Under the pieces are notes generated by a model. It was given only the letters and a program-made list of their open reading frames with translations. It did no database searches and was not told the origin of the DNA. The position numbers and the translations under genes are program-made. A stretch of DNA of 7,897 nucleotides from Candidatus Bathyarchaeota archaeon (GTDB lineage Archaea > Thermoproteota > Bathyarchaeia > Bathyarchaeales > DTEX01). The number at the start of each line of letters is the position of its first letter. Within the stretch, counting starts at the first letter, position 1. The stretch lies in assembly GCA_021162225.1 (NCBI GenBank), contig JAGGZB010000072.1:1-7897 (forward strand), in the 5' to 3' direction. Positions 1 to 4,802 of this stretch are shown here, one piece after another.

Positions 1-65
1 CTTCATAAGCCTTAGAGGAAGCCCTTGCTGAAAGGGGAGGTAACCTAGGAACCTACGGTTTCTGG
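1..65. other. Short flank downstream of tRNA-Ala, no gene seen
   Basis: This is the 3' side of tRNA-Ala up to the window edge. It holds two small hairpins: CCCTT/AAGGG at 22-36, and a 9-bp stem at 45-53/57-65 with a TAC loop. The second stem contains two T-G pairs that would be G-U wobbles only in plus-strand RNA. The stretch is too short to identify a gene. A reading frame open from base 9 on the plus strand only runs antisense through the tRNA and is not credible. Confidence 0.4.
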
Positions 66-143
66 TGGTGGACCGGGGGGGATTTGAACCCCCGACCTCC
101 TGAGTGCAAGTCAGGCGTTCATTCCAGGCTGAACTACCGGCCC
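66..143 (-). tRNA. tRNA-Ala (anticodon UGC), CCA encoded
   Basis: The minus strand folds into a full cloverleaf. The acceptor stem is GGGCCGG (143-137) with CCGGTCC (76-70). The D stem is GTTC/GAAC, and the anticodon stem is CCTGA/TCAGG around the loop CTTGCAC. The T stem is GGGGG/CCCCC around TTCAAAT. The anticodon TGC reads alanine codons. The third acceptor pair is G3-U70, the identity element recognised by alanyl-tRNA synthetase, which independently confirms the call. The body is 75 nt (69-143) with discriminator A69. CCA is encoded at 68-66, and a second CCA follows directly at 65-63. No intron is present. I see no oligo-T terminator between the gene and the window edge. Confidence 0.97.
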
Positions 144-180
144 ATAATGGAGATTCTCTGGATTATTCTCATGAAATTGT

Positions 181-200
181 ATTAAATTAATGTTTCCGCC
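181..200 (-). promoter_or_regulatory. Putative promoter of tRNA-Ala
   Basis: Read on the minus strand, a purine/A-rich BRE-like stretch (GGCGGAAACA) is followed directly by the A/T-only box TTAATTTAAT. At archaeal spacing this places initiation near 160, giving a leader of about 17 nt before the mature tRNA 5' end at 143. This is an assignment from position and composition only. Confidence 0.45.
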
Positions 201-252
201 TATTTCCATCGCGGATATCCATCTTTGCTAGATTATGCGGCCGCAGAGTAAT

Positions 253-271
253 TGGATAAATGATTTATCCA
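253..271. repeat. 19-bp near-perfect palindrome
   Basis: The sequence TGGATAAAT-G-ATTTATCCA has two 9-bp arms that are exact reverse complements around one central base. It lies between the end of the D-aminopeptidase gene and the tRNA-Ala promoter, outside any supported gene. It could be an operator for a dimeric regulator or a short hairpin at a transcript end. I saw no second copy in the window. Confidence 0.6.
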
Positions 272-362
272 GATTGTATGCGCCAATACCCTATTTCAGA
301 TACTCTTGAAGATCACATCTACATGATTATATAGGAAGAGCCTACTGGGACTTGTTATTCGC

Positions 363-1178
363 TTATGAAGGCTCGGTCTTGTATTCTATCTTTGAGTTTA
401 ATAGCTCTATTAGATCGTTCGCCTTCACCCTGCCTATTCTCGCCGGCTTCCCATCTTTTGTTGGGCGTAGCTTCTTCACAAGCTCATAGGGCGGCTCTAT
501 CCAGAACGGCTTGATCTCATCGATTCTCTCGAGCGCCCTCCTCGCCTTCTCCTTTATCAATTCACGGGCTTTCCGCGGATGCAAGTGTATGGCTGCGCCG
601 TTGAAGAGCTTATTCTCCTCACGTGTCAGCCCGGAGGCTGATCCGCGCTTAATTCCCTCCTTAACCGGGGCTGTCTCTATATTCGGGACGAGGCTTAGAG
701 CTTCTTCACAGGCAGCCTTGTCCCCGCTGACCAGGATTGTTGGAACTCCAAAGTAGGCGGCGAAGAGCATGTTACAGCCGAGCTCTCCAAGCGAGATGCC
801 ATTTATCGTTAAGTCCTCAACCTCGAAGGATCCGGTATGGCATAGATGTCCACCGTCAGTATTCGCTTTCGCATGCTGCCCTATTATAACGGCGGCGTCG
901 AATGTCTCATCGCATCCGAAAGGATAACTTATCGGCCTCCCGGCCAGAAGCTTGGCGGATGGATGAAGCAGTAAGGGGTTTATTCCACCATATCCATGCC
1001 CATCGGCCACAAGGAACTCGTCGCCTCCAGCTTCAATCAGCCCTTCAATGGCCGCGTTAACCTCCATCGTAAGAAGTTCTCTAGCAACCTCGTAGTATCT
1101 ACCTTCAGGCGTGCAGTAATCATCAAAGTTTATGACCCCTGCAACTCCTTCAAGATCAGTCACTATGTAAATCTTCAC
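363..1178 (-). CDS. M55-family D-aminopeptidase (DppA-like)
   Basis: This 271-aa protein matches the zinc-dependent DppA/M55 peptidase family throughout. DppA of Bacillus subtilis removes D-amino acids such as D-Ala from the N-terminus of short peptides and forms a cytosolic decameric ring. The zinc-site residues known for DppA have clear counterparts: Asp8 and Glu10 in TDLEG, His61 in DGHG, His102 in GQHA and Glu132 in GELG. His114 corresponds to the catalytic histidine. Length is normal for the family. The start is GTG at 1178, because a GGAGG lies 8 nt upstream and the product then opens with the typical KIYIVTDLEG strand; the only ATG nearby is out of frame. It lies 59 bp downstream of the GH4 gene on the same strand with no obvious promoter between, so co-transcription is likely. 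Its true substrate cannot be read from the sequence; archaeal members may simply scavenge peptides. Confidence 0.92.
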   Translation of the reverse strand: MKIYIVTDLEGVAGVINFDDYCTPEGRYYEVARELLTMEVNAAIEGLIEAGGDEFLVADGHGYGGINPLLLHPSAKLLAGRPISYPFGCDETFDAAVIIGQHAKANTDGGHLCHTGSFEVEDLTINGISLGELGCNMLFAAYFGVPTILVSGDKAACEEALSLVPNIETAPVKEGIKRGSASGLTREENKLFNGAAIHLHPRKARELIKEKARRALERIDEIKPFWIEPPYELVKKLRPTKDGKPARIGRVKANDLIELLNSKIEYKTEPS

Positions 1179-1186
1179 TTCAGCAT

Positions 1187-1191
1187 CCTCC
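1187..1191 (-). promoter_or_regulatory. Shine-Dalgarno site deciding the GTG start of the D-aminopeptidase
   Basis: GGAGG on the minus strand lies 8 nt before GTG at 1178. It supports internal initiation on a message shared with the upstream GH4 gene and rules in the GTG start where no in-frame ATG exists. Confidence 0.75.
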
Positions 1192-1237
1192 AGAACGGAA
1201 TCTTTCAGAGGCTCTTAAACAATTTTCGCATATATGG

Positions 1238-2542
1238 CTACTGGAGGCTTGGCAAATACTCTTTCTCAGCCTCGTAAAGCTCTCTGAACATCCTCCTTAT
1301 CTCGTCAAGCGAGCAGACAGCTGACGTTAATGGATCAAGCATTAAAGCCTGCTCCGCCATCTCATAGCTATTGTTCATTATTGCCCTAACAGTCATGTCA
1401 TAGACGGCCATGTTTGATCGGCATAGAGCCGCGAGCTGAGGCGGCAACTCTCCGAAATAGATCGGCTGGATACCATTCTTGTCGACCAAGCAGGCAACTT
1501 CAACGACTTCATTCTGCGGCAGATTAGTTATCAAACCCGTGTTTAGCACATTCCCATAGATCACCTGCTTCTTATCGAAGATTATTCCCTCGATGATCTG
1601 AGAGGCATACTCGACGCTCCTCTTTAGGTCGGGTTCCTCCTCTCCTCTTATTATCCTCTTCCTCCTTTCGTCCAGAGCCTTTCTCCACTTTGGCCAGTTC
1701 TTCGCGTAGAATCCACTCTCGCCCAAGTATCCTTCTCTGCAGTACTTCCTTATCAGATCCGGCCTCTTCCTGAAGTATGGAATGTACTCAGACATGTGGC
1801 CGCTTGACTCAGTTACGAAGTACCCGAAGTGAAACATAATCTCGAACCTAACTGGATCCTTCTCATATAACTCTCTGTCTTCCCGAGCCTTTCTCTTTAG
1901 GACAGGATACATATCCTCACCTCTATATGTTAGCTCTGTAAACCATGACATGTGATTGATTCCGGCGCATCGCCACCTGAGCTCCTCGTATGGAACCTCT
2001 AAGTACTCAGCTAGTCTCATCGATGTTCCCTGTACACTGTGGCAGAGGCCTACAGCCTTCATCTTTGAGGCCCTAAACGTTGCAAGCATCATCATCGACA
2101 TGGGATTCGTATAATTCAATATGTACGCGTCTGGACAGAGCTCCTCAGCATCCCTGAGTATCTCAAGCCACACCGGAATAGTCCTTAAGGCCTTCATTAT
2201 TCCCCCAGGCCCAACGGTATCTCCTATGCATTGATCAACGCCATACTTAAGCGGAATCTCATAGTCGTATCTAACCGTTTGTAAACCGCTAACCTCAATC
2301 GTGTTTATGATGAAATCTGAGTCCTCCATGACCTCTCTCCTATCAGTCGAGGATATTATCCTCCAGTTCCTATTCAACTTCTTATTGATTATCTCCGTTG
2401 TTTTCCTCGAAAGCTCAAGCCTCTCAGGATCGATGTCAACAAGGCAAAGCTCCCCCTCGTCAAGACCTGGAATCAGAAAGATATCCTTGCTCAGAACAGG
2501 GGCAAAAGCGCTTCCAGCCCCAAGATAAGTTATCTTAACCAT
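1238..2542 (-). CDS. GH4-family NAD-dependent glycosidase, alpha-galactosidase (MelA) type
   Basis: The 434-aa product is a glycoside hydrolase family 4 enzyme. These cytosolic enzymes use NAD+ and a divalent metal (usually Mn2+) to oxidise C3 of the sugar transiently and cleave the glycosidic bond by elimination. The N-terminal Rossmann motif is TYLGAGSAF (residues 5-13). A GDTVGPGGI segment and NYTNP (143-147) follow. Cys167 in GLCHSVQGT and His197 in GINHMSW match the family metal ligands. The C-terminal half carries YGNVLNTGLITNLP. The tetrad CHSV is the signature of the MelA alpha-galactosidase subgroup rather than the 6-phospho-glycosidases (CDMP, CNVP), so an unphosphorylated alpha-galactoside is the best guess. 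The start is ATG at 2542: it has GAGGG 6 nt upstream, a TATA box about 30 bp away, and puts the Rossmann strand at the N-terminus. A frame extension to a TTG at 2602 adds 20 hydrophobic residues that do not fit a cytosolic enzyme. GH4 is mainly known from bacteria, so transfer is possible. Confidence 0.92.
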   Translation of the reverse strand: MVKITYLGAGSAFAPVLSKDIFLIPGLDEGELCLVDIDPERLELSRKTTEIINKKLNRNWRIISSTDRREVMEDSDFIINTIEVSGLQTVRYDYEIPLKYGVDQCIGDTVGPGGIMKALRTIPVWLEILRDAEELCPDAYILNYTNPMSMMMLATFRASKMKAVGLCHSVQGTSMRLAEYLEVPYEELRWRCAGINHMSWFTELTYRGEDMYPVLKRKAREDRELYEKDPVRFEIMFHFGYFVTESSGHMSEYIPYFRKRPDLIRKYCREGYLGESGFYAKNWPKWRKALDERRKRIIRGEEEPDLKRSVEYASQIIEGIIFDKKQVIYGNVLNTGLITNLPQNEVVEVACLVDKNGIQPIYFGELPPQLAALCRSNMAVYDMTVRAIMNNSYEMAEQALMLDPLTSAVCSLDEIRRMFRELYEAEKEYLPSLQ

Positions 2543-2548
2543 ACAAAA

Positions 2549-2553
2549 CCCTC
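2549..2553 (-). promoter_or_regulatory. Shine-Dalgarno site deciding the GH4 start
   Basis: GAGGG on the minus strand is 6 nt before ATG at 2542, which favours this start over the longer TTG-initiated version. Confidence 0.55.
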
Positions 2554-2572
2554 GAAGAAAGAATCCCCAAAG

Positions 2573-2590
2573 AAATATAAGAGTATTCTC
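2573..2590 (-). promoter_or_regulatory. Putative promoter of the GH4 / D-aminopeptidase unit
   Basis: On the minus strand GAGAATACTC (BRE-like, purine/A-rich) is followed by TTATATTT. At archaeal spacing initiation would fall near 2550, so the leader would be very short and barely include the GAGGG. A second TATA-like element (GGTTTATACC, 2622-2631) lies farther upstream and would start transcripts near 2600. Confidence 0.5.
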
Positions 2591-2715
2591 CAACAGCAGC
2601 AAAGAATATCGGATCTACACCGGTATAAACCACACCGCTAGATGAAAAACACGGCCACAAACCAGATGGGTTTTATGTCCCTTTATGAACTTTAATAAGA
2701 AATTTTTACAAACCG

Positions 2716-2724
2716 AAAAAGAAA
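2716..2724 (-). terminator. Oligo-T terminator after tRNA-His
   Basis: On the minus strand TTTCTTTTT lies about 30 nt past the 3' end of tRNA-His, with further T-rich sequence (TAAAAATTTC) just beyond. Archaeal RNA polymerase stops at such U-tracts without needing a hairpin. The 2603-2752 gap otherwise holds no gene that I can support. Confidence 0.5.
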
Positions 2725-2752
2725 TGAGTTTAAGGCTTGATTCTGCATTGGA

Positions 2753-2826
2753 GGCCGCCGCCGGGATTTGAACCCGGCCTCCAGGCTCCACAGGCCTGTA
2801 CGCTACCAGACTACGTTACGGCGGCC
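2753..2826 (-). tRNA. tRNA-His (anticodon GUG), no CCA encoded
   Basis: The cloverleaf on the minus strand has acceptor GCCGCCG (2825-2819) paired with CGGCGGC (2760-2754), a D stem ACGT/GCGT closing with a wobble, anticodon stem CAGGC/GCCTG around CTGTGGA, and T stem CCGGG/CCCGG around TTCAAAT. The anticodon GTG specifies histidine. A G precedes the acceptor stem at 2826 and the discriminator at 2753 is C, giving the G-1:C73 pair that defines tRNA-His. The bases after C73 are TCC, so CCA must be added after transcription, unlike the tRNA-Ala of this window. There is no intron. It is transcribed away from the winged-helix gene. Confidence 0.97.
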
Positions 2827-2839
2827 TTTATCGTTTAGG

Positions 2840-2848
2840 TTTTATATC
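2840..2848 (+). promoter_or_regulatory. Putative promoter of the winged-helix membrane gene
   Basis: TTTTATATC on the plus strand, centred near 2844, predicts initiation near 2870, leaving about 8 nt before ATG 2879. There is no Shine-Dalgarno site in that gap, which fits a near-leaderless message. The other TATA-like element (2855-2863) is too close to the ATG to serve this strand. Confidence 0.5.
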
Positions 2849-2854
2849 TGTGAC

Positions 2855-2870
2855 ATTTATATAGGTTTGG
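2855..2870 (-). promoter_or_regulatory. Putative promoter of tRNA-His
   Basis: On the minus strand CCAAACC (BRE-like) is followed by TATATAAAT. The box centre near 2859 predicts initiation near 2833, about 7 nt before the G-1 of tRNA-His. It lies inside the spacer shared with the divergent winged-helix gene. Confidence 0.6.
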
Positions 2871-2878
2871 CGGTTCGG

Positions 2879-3325
2879 ATGAAGGATCTCTCCCCCGAGG
2901 AGTTAGAGGCTTATCTTAAGGGGAAGACTCTTCTCGTATACTGGTTTATGCTTAGGTCTCCTGAGTCGCCAGTTGGGGTTCGTGAGATTCAGAGGAAGCT
3001 CGGCTTCTCAAGCCCAAGCGTTGCCGCTCATCACTTGGACAAGCTTCTCTCACTAGGCCTTGTTGAGAAATCTATTAGGGGAGAGTATTATCTTAAGAGA
3101 GAAGTGAAGGTTGGAGTTTTAAGGTTCTTCACTAGACTCGGAAAGTTTATGGTTCCGCGTTTCATCTTCTACTCTGTCTGGTTCTCAACGATGCTCGCCG
3201 TCTATATTCTCCTTTACGGGATGAACCTTTCCCTTCACAATATTATAGCGTTAATCTTCGGTTTCTTAGCCTGCGTGATCTTCTGGTATGAGACTATACG
3301 GCTCTGGAGGCAGAAGCCTATTTAG
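2879..3325 (+). CDS. Membrane-anchored winged-helix (ArsR/MarR-like) protein
   Basis: This is a 148-aa protein. Residues about 15-75 form a winged helix-turn-helix: a helix (LLVYWFML), VREIQRKLGF, the recognition helix SSPSVAAHHLDKLLSLGLV, and a wing ending in GEYYLK. Residues about 94-113 and 120-138 are hydrophobic and should cross the membrane twice, with both ends inside. A positively charged tail (RLWRQKPI) follows. The N-terminal domain should bind DNA, so this is likely a membrane-tethered transcription regulator; its signal and targets are not visible. I chose ATG 2879 because the frame upstream runs antisense through tRNA-His, and because a TATA box sits at the right distance for a short leader. 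A larger reading of the frame from 2768 is therefore rejected. It is not clearly in an operon: the next gene has its own TATA box 20 bp or so downstream of this stop codon. Confidence 0.82.
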   Translation: MKDLSPEELEAYLKGKTLLVYWFMLRSPESPVGVREIQRKLGFSSPSVAAHHLDKLLSLGLVEKSIRGEYYLKREVKVGVLRFFTRLGKFMVPRFIFYSVWFSTMLAVYILLYGMNLSLHNIIALIFGFLACVIFWYETIRLWRQKPI

Positions 3326-3340
3326 TCTGGATTCGCCTGG

Positions 3341-3357
3341 GAAACGCTTAAATTAAT
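3341..3357 (+). promoter_or_regulatory. Putative promoter of the Gfo/Idh/MocA gene
   Basis: GAAACGC (BRE-like) followed by TTAAATTAAT predicts initiation near 3378. That falls just before the candidate starts at 3389 and 3398 and after the TTG at 3365, which argues against the longest version of the protein. Confidence 0.5.
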
Positions 3358-3397
3358 CTCCTTCTTGTTAAGAGGTGTTTCGCCGGGGATGCTGGTC

Positions 3398-4495
3398 ATG
3401 AAAAAGGTTAGGATGGGAGTAATAGGTGTAAAGGGCGTCGGCAGAATACACGTCGAGGCTATAGTCTCATCGGAGAAGACTGAACTTCGTGCAGTAGCGG
3501 ATATAAACGAGGAGGTAGGGAAGACCGTTGCCTCAAATTACGGGGCGGAGTGGTACAAGAACTATGAGGAGATGCTTGAGCTTAAGGATCTCGACGCCGT
3601 CTCTATCTGCACGCCTCACTTCCTCCACTGCCAGATGGCTCTTAAAGCTCTAGATTACGGCAAACACGTGCTTGTTGAGAAGCCCATGGCTATATCCGTA
3701 AGCGAAGCCGACGAGATGATTCAGAAATCTAAGGAGAAGGGACTTAAGCTCGCTGTGGTCTTTAATAACAGGATGAACCCGATTAATCAGGAGATTAAAA
3801 GGATAATAGATTCTGGAGAAATTGGAGAAGTATACCGAGCGTGTATAGAGACTTGCAGCTTCAGAACGCAGACATACTATAACCGTGACGCTTGGCGGGG
3901 AAAATGGGCAACTGAGGGGGGAGGAGTCTTAATAAATCAATCTATCCATGACATCGATCTCTTCCAATGGTTCCTTGGAAGACCAGTTAAGGTTTTAGGG
4001 CAGATAGGCACGATGTACCACGACATAGAGGTTGAAGACTTAGCAAGCGCGGTGGTATTGTTTAAGAATGGAGCTCAGGGAGTCTTCCAAGCAAGCATCA
4101 TCGACCCCATAATGATTAGAAGAATTGAGATATGCGGAGAGAAAGGAAAGATCCAGATGGATGAAAATGTAAGGAAAGCCATTTTGGAGAAGACCGTTAA
4201 GGACTACATCGCCGCCGAAAGCATATGGAACGCTGGGCAAAAATATCAATGGTTCGATGTTAGAGCAGAAGAGAAGAAGAGAAGCGGTCATCAAGCGATA
4301 ATCGAGGACTTCGCTGAGTCAATCCTCCTTGACAGGGAGCCCTTTATAAGCGGGGAAGAGGGAAGAGCAGCCCTAGAGATAGTTAACGCTATAATTCTCT
4401 CATCATTTAAGGGCAGAGCCGTTTCGCTCCCGATAGATAAGAGGGCGTATGACAACCTCTTGGAGAGGCTTAGAGGAGAATCTCAGGAGACGTAA
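3398..4495 (+). CDS. Gfo/Idh/MocA-family NAD(P)-dependent oxidoreductase
   Basis: The 365-aa protein has the two-domain layout of sugar and inositol dehydrogenases. An N-terminal Rossmann domain (about 1-120) is followed by the alpha/beta substrate domain. Residues 93-96 are VEKP, the EKP signature whose Lys95 helps in catalysis. GGGVLINQSIHDIDLFQW (174-191) matches the family motif with the expected His184 and Asp187 near the substrate hydroxyl. The substrate is probably a sugar, sugar acid or inositol-type polyol, but the specificity cannot be read. The dinucleotide loop reads GVKGVG (10-15), so the middle glycine of the usual GxGxxG is lysine. The start at ATG 3398 gives the typical MKKVRMGVIG opening; ATG 3389 (3 residues longer) is an alternative, and TTG 3365 is unlikely because it precedes the predicted transcription start. 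It is separated by 72 bp from the winged-helix gene and by 55 bp from purS, both of which appear to have their own promoters. Confidence 0.9.
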   Translation: MKKVRMGVIGVKGVGRIHVEAIVSSEKTELRAVADINEEVGKTVASNYGAEWYKNYEEMLELKDLDAVSICTPHFLHCQMALKALDYGKHVLVEKPMAISVSEADEMIQKSKEKGLKLAVVFNNRMNPINQEIKRIIDSGEIGEVYRACIETCSFRTQTYYNRDAWRGKWATEGGGVLINQSIHDIDLFQWFLGRPVKVLGQIGTMYHDIEVEDLASAVVLFKNGAQGVFQASIIDPIMIRRIEICGEKGKIQMDENVRKAILEKTVKDYIAAESIWNAGQKYQWFDVRAEEKKRSGHQAIIEDFAESILLDREPFISGEEGRAALEIVNAIILSSFKGRAVSLPIDKRAYDNLLERLRGESQET

Positions 4496-4518
4496 AGGCC
4501 TCACTCGGTGACTGTAAG

Positions 4519-4529
4519 ACTTAATAAAG
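4519..4529 (+). promoter_or_regulatory. Putative promoter of the purSLQ operon
   Basis: ACTTAATAAAG, preceded by TGTAAG, is centred near 4524. Archaeal spacing places the transcription start at about 4550, essentially on the purS ATG at 4551, predicting a leaderless message. Confidence 0.5.
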
Positions 4530-4550
4530 AGAATGTTTCTCGTCTTTCTC

Positions 4551-4802
4551 ATGAGGTACATTGCAAGAGTAGAGGTCAGCCTCAAACCTGGGCACTCAGA
4601 TCCCGAAGGTGAAACTACGAAAAACTCTCTGGTAGAACTCAATTATCCGGTTAGGAATGTACGTGTCAGCAAGGTTTACACGATACTCTTAGAGGCTTCA
4701 TCAGCCGAAGATGCTGAGAGGATGGTTGAGGAGATGTGTAGGAGGCTTCTAGCAAACCCGGTTAAGGATGACTATAAGATATACATAGAGGCGGCGGAAT
4801 GA
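4551..4802 (+). CDS. purS: Phosphoribosylformylglycinamidine synthase subunit PurS
   Basis: This 83-aa protein is the small accessory subunit of FGAM synthase; a PurS dimer bridges PurL and PurQ and helps channel ammonia. Family hallmarks are visible: DPEG at 17-20 with the following helix, VRVSKVY (37-43), and CRRLLANPVKDDYKIYI (63-79). Length is typical. I chose ATG 4551 because MRYIARVEV matches the usual N-terminal strand and because the TATA box places the transcript start there. The ATG at 4533 would add MFLVFL and lies before the predicted transcription start. The stop codon overlaps the purL start by 4 bp (ATGA), so the two are translationally coupled. Confidence 0.93.
   Translation: MRYIARVEVSLKPGHSDPEGETTKNSLVELNYPVRNVRVSKVYTILLEASSAEDAERMVEEMCRRLLANPVKDDYKIYIEAAE

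Larger units (their letters stand above)
144..362. other. Intergenic region between D-aminopeptidase gene and tRNA-Ala
   Basis: This 219-bp gap has no supported gene. It contains the tRNA-Ala promoter, the 19-bp palindrome, and two shorter perfect palindromes: GGATATCC (213-220) and TGCGGCCGCA (236-245). On the minus strand CTATATAAT (about 324-332) is TATA-like and would start a transcript near 302, across the palindromes and toward tRNA-Ala. There is no ORF there, so a small RNA is possible but unproven. I see no strong oligo-T terminator right after the D-aminopeptidase stop. Confidence 0.4.

Noticed and set aside
236..245. TGCGGCCGCA palindrome as a specific regulatory site
   Set aside because: A 10-bp GC palindrome alone carries little weight; it is mentioned only as part of the palindrome cluster.
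235..309. Small plus-strand ORF of 24 codons
   Set aside because: It has no ribosome site or promoter at the right distance, no recognisable sequence, and overlaps the palindromes.
2304..2326. ATGATGA followed by CTGA, as a box C/D sRNA
   Set aside because: Only a few bases separate the boxes, leaving no room for a guide, no second box pair is seen, and it lies antisense inside the GH4 gene.
2543..2602. 20-residue hydrophobic N-terminal extension of the GH4 enzyme, as a possible signal peptide
   Set aside because: It would start at TTG without a ribosome site. GH4 enzymes need cytosolic NAD, and the extension overlaps a good TATA box and Shine-Dalgarno site for ATG 2542.
2768..2878. Longer reading of the winged-helix protein, starting within tRNA-His
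   Set aside because: The extra 37 residues come from the antisense of the tRNA gene, and the TATA box lies downstream of that start.
4533..4550. Upstream ATG of purS
   Set aside because: It adds MFLVFL, not seen at PurS N-termini, and precedes the predicted transcription start.
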